A stretch of 5,620 bases of DNA, taken from assembly GCA_002339745.1 (NCBI GenBank), contig DDKP01000016.1, forward strand, positions 1 through 5,620, written 5' to 3'. This DNA comes from Firmicutes bacterium UBA2595. GTDB taxonomy: Bacteria > Bacillota > Thermincolia > Thermincolales > UBA2595. Of this stretch, positions 1 through 5,252 are shown piece by piece. The position numbers were made by a program, and so were the translations under genes. How positions within the stretch are numbered: position 1 is the stretch's first letter; the number at the start of each line of letters is the position of its first letter. The notes beneath the pieces are model-generated. The model searched no databases and was not told the origin of the DNA. It saw nothing but the letters and a program-made list of their open reading frames with translations.

Positions 1-322
1 CCCTTTTGCCGAAGCCTGCTTTACCCCCGAAACCGGGGCCGCCGCATCCACCGCCGCCCATCATGCTGGGCCCGGGAAGAATACCGTTTTCCTCACGGTA
101 CTTCTCCATTTGGTCCATGCGGTCTTTAATCGCTTTCCCCTGGTCAGACGTGATCTGGCCGGACTCCACATAAATATCGACCATCTTCTTGCGCAGCTCG
201 ATCATCTGTTTGTGCAGGTCCAGGAGTTCTTTCTTCTGGGTGTCGGTAATAGCAGCGTATGCCGGTACGGCCAAAGCCAGAACTAGTATTACTGTGATTG
301 CAATCCACCACTTTTTCTTCAT
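1..322 (-). CDS. DUF2680 (YckD-like) secreted protein, C-terminus cut by window edge
   Basis: The visible 107 residues begin with a typical Sec signal peptide: KKK, then a hydrophobic stretch to about residue 19 and a likely cleavage after the AYA at residues 21-23. A charged, helical segment follows (about residues 27-76), including VDIYVESGQIT and DQGKAIKDRMDQMEKY. This helix pattern is what I associate with the DUF2680/YckD family, whose function is not established. From about residue 87 the protein turns into a Met-Met, Gly-rich tail with one Cys, which continues off the left edge, so the stop is not seen. The ATG at 320-322 is chosen because AAGGAGGTGA (328-337) sits 5 nt upstream. The protein probably acts outside the membrane. 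It appears to be transcribed alone from a promoter near 363-368. Family call is from pattern memory; fairly confident on export, moderately confident on family. Confidence 0.82.
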   Translation of the reverse strand, partial: MKKKWWIAITVILVLALAVPAYAAITDTQKKELLDLHKQMIELRKKMVDIYVESGQITSDQGKAIKDRMDQMEKYREENGILPGPSMMGGGGCGGPGFGGKAGFGKR

Positions 323-327
323 GTCAG

Positions 328-337
328 TCACCTCCTT
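328..337 (-). promoter_or_regulatory. Strong ribosome-binding site of the DUF2680 gene
   Basis: Read on the minus strand this is AAGGAGGTGA, a near-perfect anti-Shine-Dalgarno match, ending 5 nt before the ATG at 322. It fixes the start of the gene. Confidence 0.9.
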
Positions 338-362
338 CTTTATTTCTTTTCCTCTTGTACTA

Positions 363-368
363 AGTATA
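363..368 (-). promoter_or_regulatory. -10 box of a probable promoter for the DUF2680 gene
   Basis: Minus-strand TATACT matches the sigma-A -10 consensus at 5 of 6 positions and would start transcription near 356, giving a leader of about 34 nt. No good -35 hexamer lies at 16-18 bp spacing (sequences there read CAGTTT, CCAGTT or CCCAGT). That suggests a promoter helped by an activator, and the TTCACA repeats at 392-416 lie where such a factor would bind. Inferred from sequence only. Confidence 0.5.
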
Positions 369-391
369 CCCCGTACCTGTGATTAAACTGG

Positions 392-416
392 GGTGAAATT
401 GTGAAAGCTTTGTGAA
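392..416 (-). repeat. Cluster of TTCACA-type direct repeats upstream of the DUF2680 promoter
   Basis: On the minus strand TTCACA occurs at 411-416 and again at 400-405, exactly 11 bp apart (one helical turn), followed by TTCACC at 392-397, 8 bp further on. The cluster lies about 24 bp upstream of the TATACT box. Direct hexamers at 11-bp phase are how OmpR/PhoB-family response regulators bind; the Bacillus PhoP box, TT(A/C/T)ACA repeats about 5 bp apart, is the closest known pattern. The identity of any regulator here is a guess. Confidence 0.45.
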
Positions 417-422
417 CAATTC

Positions 423-457
423 AAAAAAACCGTGCAGGTAAACCTCATTCACCGGTG
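423..457 (-). terminator. Terminator-like hairpin with a seven-T tract
   Basis: On the minus strand ACCGGTG (450-456) pairs with CACGGT (429-434) with one bulged G. A short inner AGG/CCT helix (443-445 with 436-438) sits inside the loop, and the stem runs into seven Ts (423-429). It lies between the perfect terminator at 527-557 and the DUF2680 promoter, so it could be a back-up terminator or the end of a short non-coding transcript. The bulge makes it weaker than the other hairpins here. Confidence 0.4.
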
Positions 458-459
458 AA
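448..459. repeat. Perfect 12-bp palindrome TTCACCGGTGAA
   Basis: TTCACCGGTGAA is its own reverse complement. With no loop it is more likely a protein-binding site than a hairpin. Each half carries the same TTCACC unit as the repeats at 392-416. It also overlaps the 5' arm of the possible terminator at 423-457, so the two readings compete. Confidence 0.5.
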
Positions 460-472
460 GTCTTGGGTTTCA

Positions 473-485
473 GCGCCGAAGGCGC
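473..485. other. Small GC-rich hairpin in the intergenic region
   Basis: GCGCC (473-477) and GGCGC (481-485) form a 5-bp stem around a three-base loop. It has no T tract on either side, so it is not a terminator. The rest of 323-569 holds no open reading frame that I can support; its content is the promoter, repeats and hairpins listed separately. Confidence 0.35.
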
Positions 486-526
486 CGTTGGCGGGGCTGT
501 TGACAAACTCCGGTTTATTGCAGTTA

Positions 527-557
527 AAACGGGATGGATACAGAGTCCATCCCGTTT
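527..557 (-). terminator. Intrinsic terminator of the GGDEF-EAL gene
   Basis: Perfect 12-bp inverted repeat: AAACGGGATGGA (527-538) and TCCATCCCGTTT (546-557) with a 7-nt loop. It begins 12 bp after the TAA of the GGDEF-EAL gene. On the minus strand the 3' arm ends in TTTT. On the plus strand the stem is followed by the T-rich TTTCTTTGTTTTTG, so it could stop transcription both ways. Confidence 0.88.
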
Positions 558-569
558 CTTTGTTTTTGT

Positions 570-3500
570 TTATACGCTTTTCAGACCCTTTTTATAAATA
601 GCCGCCGCTTTTTGCAGCAGTTTTTCGATCTCCCCGGCAGGCCTGGGCTCGCTAAACAGGAATCCCTGCATCTCGAAGCACTCCTGCCGTTCAAAGAAAG
701 CCATTTCTTCCTCGGTCTCCACACCCTCGATTATTACATCGAGCCCAAGTGTTTGGGCCAGGTTGATTATTGCTGCCACAATGGCTGCATCCTCTACATC
801 TGTCAGCACGTCCCGGACAAAGGACCGGTCAACCTTCAGTGTGGTGATGGGGAGCATCCGCAGGTAGCTCAGGGAGGAATATCCGGTGCCAAAGTCGTCC
901 AGGGCGATGCGGACCCCCATTTCCCTCAGGCTGTGCAGCATCGCAATGGTGAAATCGATGTCCTGCATGGCAGTGCTTTCGGTTATCTCCAATTCCAGGC
1001 GCCTGGGATCCATCGCCGTCTCCCGTAATACCCGGGCCACCGTATCCACCAACTGTTTCTGACGGAACTGGCAAGCAGAAAGGTTAATAGCAATCCGCAT
1101 TGGCGGATAGCCTGCTTCCTGCCAGGCCTTATTCTGAGCGCAGGCCGTGCGCAGCACCCACTCACCGATGGGTATAATTAGTCCTGTATCCTCGGCAACA
1201 GATATAAAATCCAGCGGCAGGACCTGTCCTCGTTCGGGATGGTTCCACCGCACCAGGGCCTCCATCCCGACAATCATTCCCACGCTGATATTCACCTGCG
1301 GTTGGTAATAGACCTCAAATTCCCGCTGTTCCAGGGCCCTCCGCAGAGATAGCTCGATTCCTAGCCGTTCGAAAGCCTTTACATTCATGGAGGAATTAAA
1401 AAACTGGTAGTTGTCCCCCTGCTCCTTGGCCCTGTACATAGCCGTATCGGCATTTTTCATCAGTGTATCGGCATCCTCGCCATCATTGGGATACAGAGCA
1501 ATCCCGATACTGCTGGTGATGTGAAACTCATACCCGTTTAAAGCCCACGGTTTTTTAAGGGCCTGGTTGATCTTTTCCGCCACCTTGGCGGCATCGTCGG
1601 CCCGCTTGATTTCCGGAAGCAGGATGGTAAACTCGTCTCCCCCGATCCGTGCTACTGTGTCATCCGCACGCACACAGGACTTCAACTGCTGGCCGACATC
1701 CTTCAGCAGGTTATCCCCGATGGTATGCCCCATCATATCATTTACTATTTTAAACCTGTCCAGGTCCAGGAACATCACAGCCAGCATCCGCTGGTTGCGG
1801 CGGGCATGAGCCAACGCCAGTGTCAGGCGGTCGTAGAAGAGAATCCTGTTTGGCAGATCAGTCAGAGGATCGTGGTAGGCCAGGTGGTTGATGGTCTCTT
1901 CGGCCTTTTTCCGTTCGGTGATATCCCGGACTATAGCGAATAACACATGCTGCTCGCCCAGGACCGTACTGTGCATACTCACCTCCACCGGAAAGATGGT
2001 CCCATCTTTACGCTGGTGGTAGGTTTCAAACAGGATTCCTCTGGTCTCAGCTTGTTTGATATGCTCATTCAGCAGAGCCCTGCTCTGGGGGGCCCGAAGA
2101 TCGTAAACATTCATGTTGAGCAGTTCTTCCCGCGTATACCCGTAAATTGCAACCGTGGCATCATTGGCTTCAATTATCTTGCCGTCACGCCGGAAGAACA
2201 GGATAATGTCCGCCGCATACTTTGAAAGGAGTTCATACCTCTTCCTGACTTCCTCAGCCCGCACCTGGTCCGTAATATCTTCACCGAAACACGCCAGGCC
2301 GGTTATATTCCCCCGGGTGTCTTTTAAATAAGTGGTGGTCCAGGATATCCTGCGAAGCTCCCCATTCCTGGTCATTATTTCGTTTTGTTTGACGGAGTTA
2401 GGCAGGTCACTGATTTCCAAAAACTTTTCCAGGTAAAACTTCTTGGACTCCTCCCGTTTTTCCGGGGGAATAAAGGTATCAAACCAGTTGCTGCCTATAA
2501 TCTCCTCCCGCTGCCAACCTGTAATCTCCAGCAGGAAGTCGTTGCAGAATTCGATATTTCCCTGCAGGTCCAGGATAACCGTTACCAGCCGGATATTCTC
2601 CAGCATCTCCCGGAAGCGGCTTTCGGATTCCCGGACTGCTTCCTCCACTTTTTTATTTTCTGTAACATCCCGGGCTATCCCCTCAAAACCTGCTATGTTT
2701 CCGCTCTCATCATAAATGGGCACATTATGGTGCTCGGTCCAGACCAATGATCCGTCTTTGCGGAAAGAACGCAGCACCATGGGCTCTTTATTCAGGCCGG
2801 TCAGCACCCGGATGTCCTGCAGCAGGGGAAGGTCGTCAGGGTATACAGTCTTAAAAATCAGGTCCGGGTCGGCATAGTGTTCTTCGGGGGTATAACCGAC
2901 TATCCTAGCGGCTGAAGGGCTGACAAATTCATAACCGCGCACCGGGGTTATGCGGTACCGGTAGACCATGTCCTGCGCGTTTTCGGCCATCATGCGGAAC
3001 CGGGACTCGCTGGCGCTGAGAACCCTTCTTATCTTCTCAAAGTAGTTGAGCAGAGTACCCGCGGCAACGGTTAGAGTCAGCAGGGTGGCAATGAGGTATC
3101 CCCAGGGGACAAACCACTTGACAGTTATCACAAAAGGGTAATTGAGTTTATGTATGCCCAATAAGAGAAATCCCCAACCGGCAAGGAATTTGCCCAGGCC
3201 TTCTACTTCCTTTGAACGCAGCAGTACCGTCCCTGTCCAGCCATAAATCAGACCCAATAACGTAAATGTCGGCAGGTTAAGCAGGTTCCAGGAAAAGTGG
3301 TTCGAAACTCCCGCTACTATCCACACGGCATTTAAAGCAAAGCCACCTGCCATCCACCGGGACATCTTTCTCCCCAAAAACACATAGGTACCCCACATCA
3401 GCATAATACCGCTGGCCAGGTTCGCCAGTTGCTGCCCCAACAGAATTATTGCCGCATCCTGCCGCACCTGCATTAAGAGTTCAAAAACCAATCTCACGGC

Positions 3501-3632
3501 ATATAGAGTCCAGCTTACCGCCCAGATTCCCATGAAACGCTCGCGGTACTGTCTGTATAGGTACCAGTAGACTACCGCCATCACAACGGCGCTGACCAAC
3601 GCCGCCGTTACGGAAGAAACTGTCCAGGACAT
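570..3632 (-). CDS. Membrane-bound c-di-GMP enzyme: 7TM-PAS-PAS-PAS-GGDEF-EAL
   Basis: This 1020-residue protein should make and/or degrade the second messenger cyclic di-GMP at the inner face of the membrane. Seven hydrophobic segments lie at about residues 3-25, 33-54, 60-87, 93-110, 117-138, 146-170 and 173-198. Three PAS domains with PAC ends follow (about 209-328, 337-460, 466-578). The GGDEF domain (582-745) has metal-binding D623 in FLDLDRFK, substrate residues N631 and D640, the GGDEF motif at 664-668 and an intact RxxD inhibitory site (R655-D658). The EAL domain (about 755-1008) keeps E791 (EAL), N850, E882, D912-D913, K933, E969 and Q989, and the loop-6 sequence DFGTGYSS. Both activities therefore look possible; which dominates cannot be read from sequence. 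The ATG at 3632 is preferred over a TTG at 3710 because AGGTGGG lies 8 nt upstream and it places the first helix at the N-terminus. It ends in TAA with its own terminator. Confidence 0.95.
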   Translation of the reverse strand: MSWTVSSVTAALVSAVVMAVVYWYLYRQYRERFMGIWAVSWTLYAVRLVFELLMQVRQDAAIILLGQQLANLASGIMLMWGTYVFLGRKMSRWMAGGFALNAVWIVAGVSNHFSWNLLNLPTFTLLGLIYGWTGTVLLRSKEVEGLGKFLAGWGFLLLGIHKLNYPFVITVKWFVPWGYLIATLLTLTVAAGTLLNYFEKIRRVLSASESRFRMMAENAQDMVYRYRITPVRGYEFVSPSAARIVGYTPEEHYADPDLIFKTVYPDDLPLLQDIRVLTGLNKEPMVLRSFRKDGSLVWTEHHNVPIYDESGNIAGFEGIARDVTENKKVEEAVRESESRFREMLENIRLVTVILDLQGNIEFCNDFLLEITGWQREEIIGSNWFDTFIPPEKREESKKFYLEKFLEISDLPNSVKQNEIMTRNGELRRISWTTTYLKDTRGNITGLACFGEDITDQVRAEEVRKRYELLSKYAADIILFFRRDGKIIEANDATVAIYGYTREELLNMNVYDLRAPQSRALLNEHIKQAETRGILFETYHQRKDGTIFPVEVSMHSTVLGEQHVLFAIVRDITERKKAEETINHLAYHDPLTDLPNRILFYDRLTLALAHARRNQRMLAVMFLDLDRFKIVNDMMGHTIGDNLLKDVGQQLKSCVRADDTVARIGGDEFTILLPEIKRADDAAKVAEKINQALKKPWALNGYEFHITSSIGIALYPNDGEDADTLMKNADTAMYRAKEQGDNYQFFNSSMNVKAFERLGIELSLRRALEQREFEVYYQPQVNISVGMIVGMEALVRWNHPERGQVLPLDFISVAEDTGLIIPIGEWVLRTACAQNKAWQEAGYPPMRIAINLSACQFRQKQLVDTVARVLRETAMDPRRLELEITESTAMQDIDFTIAMLHSLREMGVRIALDDFGTGYSSLSYLRMLPITTLKVDRSFVRDVLTDVEDAAIVAAIINLAQTLGLDVIIEGVETEEEMAFFERQECFEMQGFLFSEPRPAGEIEKLLQKAAAIYKKGLKSV

Positions 3633-3640
3633 GCTGCTAT

Positions 3641-3647
3641 CCCACCT
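3641..3647 (-). promoter_or_regulatory. Ribosome-binding site that decides the GGDEF-EAL start
   Basis: Minus-strand AGGTGGG lies 8 nt before the ATG at 3632. The in-frame TTG at 3710 has no comparable site, and starting there would add 26 mostly polar residues before the first membrane helix. Confidence 0.7.
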
Positions 3648-3679
3648 ATTAAGCCGGTTAGAAATGTTGCCCCGGCATG

Positions 3680-3710
3680 AGTAAAAAACCAGGCTTAATG
3701 CCTCAGTCAA
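3680..3710 (-). promoter_or_regulatory. Weak candidate promoter for the GGDEF-EAL gene
   Basis: Minus-strand TTGACT (3705-3710, 5 of 6) and TTTACT (3680-3685, 4 of 6) are separated by 19 bp, longer than the ideal 17. A very AT-rich block (about 3731-3756, including TTAATTAA) lies just upstream and could act as an UP element. A small inverted repeat AGGC/GCCT (3691-3703) sits between the two boxes. Only suggestive. No c-di-GMP riboswitch is recognisable in this leader. Confidence 0.3.
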
Positions 3711-3820
3711 AAGAATTACCCAGTTAGCCGATATTAATTATTAATTAAGTTAATACTACAAAAGTCGACCAATTCCTGCATAATTTACCTGCCTCCACCA
3801 CTTTATTCCAAGACCAACTT

Positions 3821-3855
3821 GGCAAAAAGAAACCGTGCTTTTAGTCTGCACGGTT
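3821..3855 (-). terminator. Intrinsic terminator of the DUF3006 gene
   Basis: On the minus strand AACCGTGC (3848-3855) pairs perfectly with GCACGGTT (3831-3838) over 8 bp with a 9-nt loop, and is followed by TCTTTTT. It lies 46 bp after the DUF3006 stop, so DUF3006 and the GGDEF-EAL gene downstream are probably separate transcription units. The remaining bases of 3711-3820 hold only AT-rich DNA with no gene. Confidence 0.85.
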
Positions 3856-3901
3856 ATCAAACCCCTGTTGTCACTCGGCCGTCGGGATGGAATTACGAAA
3901 T

Positions 3902-4093
3902 CTACTCTGCCTCAAAGAATTTGCCCCTGCCTCCCCGCAGCCTGTCGTCATCGCGCTGCAGCAAGACCTCAATCTTAATGCTGTCACCGTGTTTCGCGCT
4001 GGCGGGAAGAAGATACTTGGGAATTCTGAAGGTCTCCTTTCCCCATTCGATGATAGCCCATTCGTCTTCAATCTTTTCAATTATATGAAACAA
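3902..4093 (-). CDS. DUF3006 family small protein
   Basis: A 63-residue, probably cytoplasmic protein with no signal peptide or membrane helix. It opens with a beta-rich pattern: FHIIEKIEDEWAIIEW, then ETFRIPKYLLPASAKHGDSIKIEV. An initial strand, an Ile-Glu turn, IP-x-x-LLP and a following Gly-Asp are the hallmarks I associate with DUF3006, a short family of unknown function and usual length near 60-80 residues. The charged C-terminus (QRDDDRLRGGRGKFFEAE) is less family-like. The start codon is TTG at 4091-4093, supported by GGAGGA (4100-4105) 6 nt upstream; the next in-frame ATG is absent nearby. It has its own promoter and terminator and is divergent from the sporulation lipoprotein gene. 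DUF3006 genes often sit beside secreted nucleases or metallo-hydrolases in other Firmicutes, but none is seen here. Confidence 0.82.
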   Translation of the reverse strand: MFHIIEKIEDEWAIIEWGKETFRIPKYLLPASAKHGDSIKIEVLLQRDDDRLRGGRGKFFEAE

Positions 4094-4099
4094 GCTGAA

Positions 4100-4105
4100 T
4101 CCTCC
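4100..4105 (-). promoter_or_regulatory. Ribosome-binding site supporting a TTG start
   Basis: Minus-strand GGAGGA ends 6 nt before the TTG at 4093. It supports this unusual start codon, since the family-like sequence begins right after it. Confidence 0.8.
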
Positions 4106-4131
4106 CCGTTGATCCCCTGTTTTTCATACAT

Positions 4132-4160
4132 ATTCTAGCACAGCACACCGCTTTTGTCAT
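4132..4160 (-). promoter_or_regulatory. Sigma-A-type promoter of the DUF3006 gene
   Basis: Minus-strand ATGACA (4155-4160) and TAGAAT (4132-4137) each match the sigma-A consensus at 5 of 6 positions with the ideal 17-bp spacer. TGC directly before the -10 box makes it an extended -10. Transcription would start near 4125, leaving about 32 nt before the TTG start. It is one of the best-looking housekeeping promoters in the window. Confidence 0.72.
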
Positions 4161-4208
4161 TGCTTTTTCGCCAAAACGTCCGGTTTCTCCCAAAAATTTT
4201 CCTCAGTT

Positions 4209-4238
4209 GCATACTGTCGATATTTTTCTAGAATACTA
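4209..4238 (+). promoter_or_regulatory. Forespore sigma-G-like promoter of the sporulation lipoprotein gene
   Basis: GCATA (4209-4213) fits the sigma-G -35 consensus (GHATR). Exactly 18 bp later AATACTA (4232-4238) matches the -10 consensus CATACTA at 6 of 7. The GG that marks sigma-F -10 regions is absent at 4229-4230, so sigma-G is favoured. Transcription would start near 4245, about 53 nt before the ATG. In Bacillus subtilis, yhcN is expressed in the forespore, which agrees with this reading. Confidence 0.65.
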
Positions 4239-4285
4239 AAATCAGCCGGGAATGATAATCCGGCCCATTGGGGAACTTTACCCCC

Positions 4286-4293
4286 GGAGGTGA
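4286..4293 (+). promoter_or_regulatory. Ribosome-binding site of the YhcN/YlaJ-like gene
   Basis: GGAGGTGA lies 4 nt (7 nt from GGAGG) before the ATG at 4298. It rules out the in-frame TTG at 4268, from which the ribosome-binding site itself would be translated. Confidence 0.9.
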
Positions 4294-4297
4294 AGCG

Positions 4298-4804
4298 ATG
4301 AAACGCAAGCAGGGATTTATTGCATTTATTCTGTCGATTGCGCTGGCCCTTGGGTTCATACCGGCTGTTCCAGGATGCGCGCCGGCCAAAAAGATTTTTC
4401 CCTCACCCGGCCCGCATCCCAGGATGGCCCCTGAGCCGTACCCCACGAAAAATCCGGCAGGAACTGTTGAAGAAAAGACGGGGCTTAACAGGAAGCTAGC
4501 CGATGCTGTAAATACGGTCAGGGACGTTAAGAGGTCTACATTACTGGTAATCGGGACTTCGGCATATGCCGGACTTGACGTCAACGCGGGAGTGGAAGGG
4601 GCCCGGCTGCAGGCCGTGAGGGAGCGGGTTGAGACCGTAATTAAGGAAACCGAACCGCGAATCCGCACGGTCTGGATATCTGTCCACCCAGCCACTTTCC
4701 GCAGGATAGACCGGGTCCGCGCTGCGATAAGAGCCGGGAAGCCCGCATCTGCCTATGCGTCGGATTTGCGCAGCATAATAAACGAAAGCGATCTGGTCAA
4801 GTAA
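4298..4804 (+). CDS. YhcN/YlaJ family sporulation lipoprotein
   Basis: A 168-residue predicted lipoprotein. KRK and a hydrophobic stretch (residues 6-24) lead to a lipobox ending VPGC, with Cys27 as the lipidated residue; Pro at the -2 position is a little unusual. A Pro-rich linker (about 35-54) follows. The conserved domain (about 64-160) has the family pattern: LADAVNTVRDV, TLLVIGTSAYAGLDV, a basic RLQAVRERVETVIK helix, RIRTVWISVHPATFRRI and AIRAGKPASAYASDLRSII. YhcN and YlaJ proteins are spore-associated lipoproteins made in the forespore; in Bacillus they have been linked to spore membrane and germination/outgrowth, but no biochemical activity is established. A sigma-G-like promoter at 4209-4238 supports a late forespore role. 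The gene is divergent from DUF3006 and is followed by 162 bp without a clear terminator, so some read-through into the small membrane protein gene is possible. Confidence 0.92.
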   Translation: MKRKQGFIAFILSIALALGFIPAVPGCAPAKKIFPSPGPHPRMAPEPYPTKNPAGTVEEKTGLNRKLADAVNTVRDVKRSTLLVIGTSAYAGLDVNAGVEGARLQAVRERVETVIKETEPRIRTVWISVHPATFRRIDRVRAAIRAGKPASAYASDLRSIINESDLVK

Positions 4805-4810
4805 AAAACT

Positions 4811-4839
4811 TTCATATTTGCTTTAACATATAATATAAT
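4811..4839 (+). promoter_or_regulatory. Candidate promoter for the two-helix membrane protein gene
   Basis: TTCATA (4811-4816, 4 of 6) and a perfect TATAAT (4834-4839) are 17 bp apart. A second TATAAT overlaps at 4829-4834. Transcription would begin near 4846, giving a leader of about 120 nt. The DNA is very AT-rich here, so chance matches are likely. A sigma-E-like pair (ACATATA at 4826-4832, 15 bp, CATACTTT at 4848-4855) overlaps and would instead mean mother-cell expression. Confidence 0.45.
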
Positions 4840-4862
4840 ATGATTAACATACTTTTATAAAT

Positions 4863-4900
4863 TTGCCGGCAATTGTGAATTATTGCACAAACAATGTTTG
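4863..4900 (+). repeat. Two short inverted repeats in the leader of the two-helix protein gene
   Basis: TTGCCGGCAA (4863-4872) is a perfect 10-bp palindrome. CAAAC and GTTTG (4888-4892, 4896-4900) form a second dyad around AAT and overlap a TTGACA hexamer at 4898-4903. They could be operator sites or weak leader structure. Nothing else is recognisable in 4805-4966. Confidence 0.3.
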
Positions 4901-4952
4901 ACATAATTTAGCCGCCTCTATGCTGCAACAAAATGTTCCCATTTTTAGGAAG

Positions 4953-4957
4953 GGAGG
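4953..4957 (+). promoter_or_regulatory. Ribosome-binding site of the two-helix protein gene
   Basis: GGAGG within a purine-rich run (AGGAAGGGAGGGAAAAG) lies 9 nt before the ATG at 4967. It makes this short reading frame credible as a gene. Confidence 0.75.
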
Positions 4958-4966
4958 GAAAAGCTG

Positions 4967-5152
4967 ATGTCAGCACTGTTTGTTGCTGGTATAATACTGC
5001 TCCTGCTGGTTAGTTTCGCCATAAGTGCTTATATTACTTTTCACAAGTTTTCCATAGAAAGTTTTTTCGCCAAGATGGTTGCTTTCACAGCGCTTGGAAC
5101 AATAATTTCGGTAGTGATATTTACCGTTTTTCTGACGCTGCATTACACGTAA
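4967..5152 (+). CDS. Small two-helix membrane protein, unrecognised
   Basis: A 61-residue protein that is almost all membrane: helix 1 at about residues 4-24 (very rich in Leu, Ile and Val) and helix 2 at about 37-58, joined by a short loop, HKFSIESFFAK. The loop is net positive, so by the positive-inside rule it probably faces the cytoplasm with both ends outside. I do not recognise a family and assign no function. It is supported as a gene by a strong GGAGG site, a clean ATG and a strong terminator 44 bp after its TAA. It lies downstream of the sporulation lipoprotein on the same strand; whether it is co-expressed or uses its own promoter (4811-4839) is unclear. It could be a sporulation membrane protein by context, but that is inference. 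Confidence 0.75.
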   Translation: MSALFVAGIILLLLVSFAISAYITFHKFSIESFFAKMVAFTALGTIISVVIFTVFLTLHYT

Positions 5153-5195
5153 CTCCTCGATTAACCGGGGACGCTAATTCTCCAGGCCGGAAAAG

Positions 5196-5233
5196 AAAAG
5201 GACATGGTTGCTTTTGGGTAACCGTGTCCTTTT
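5196..5233. terminator. Bidirectional intrinsic terminator between convergent genes
   Basis: AAAAGGACATGGTT (5196-5209) pairs with AACCGTGTCCTTTT (5220-5233) over 14 bp with one T-G wobble and a 10-nt loop. The plus-strand stem ends in TTTT and the minus-strand stem in TTTTCTTTT. It lies 44 bp after the two-helix gene and 20 bp after the minus-strand gene ending at 5253, so it serves both. Confidence 0.9.
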
Positions 5234-5252
5234 ACATTTCCAGGTCTGTTTT

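Noticed and set aside
189..386. 65-residue plus-strand frame
   Set aside because: It is antisense to the DUF2680 signal peptide and helix and has no ribosome-binding site.
500..505. Plus-strand TTGACA as a promoter -35
   Set aside because: No acceptable -10 box at 16-18 bp; any transcript would run straight into the terminator at 527-557 and there is no plus-strand gene.
534..1028. 164-residue plus-strand frame
   Set aside because: It is antisense to the well-conserved EAL domain, starts inside the terminator stem, and its product has no recognisable domain.
3633..3710. Longer GGDEF-EAL protein starting at TTG 3710
   Set aside because: No ribosome-binding site before the TTG, while AGGTGGG is well placed for the ATG at 3632; the extra 26 residues are polar and precede the first membrane helix. 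The TTG also coincides with a possible -35 box.
3633..3820. c-di-GMP riboswitch upstream of the GGDEF-EAL gene
   Set aside because: I looked for the GEMM-type conserved segments and found none; the leader is short and AT-rich.
3819..4138. Plus-strand frames of 83-89 residues over the DUF3006 gene
   Set aside because: They lack ribosome-binding sites and are opposite a recognisable DUF3006 protein and its terminator.
4268..4297. Lipoprotein start at TTG 4268
   Set aside because: It would translate through the GGAGGTGA site and put ten odd residues before a normal signal peptide beginning at 4298.
4228..4695. 155-residue minus-strand frame
   Set aside because: It is antisense to the YhcN/YlaJ-like lipoprotein, whose family pattern, lipobox and ribosome-binding site are clear.
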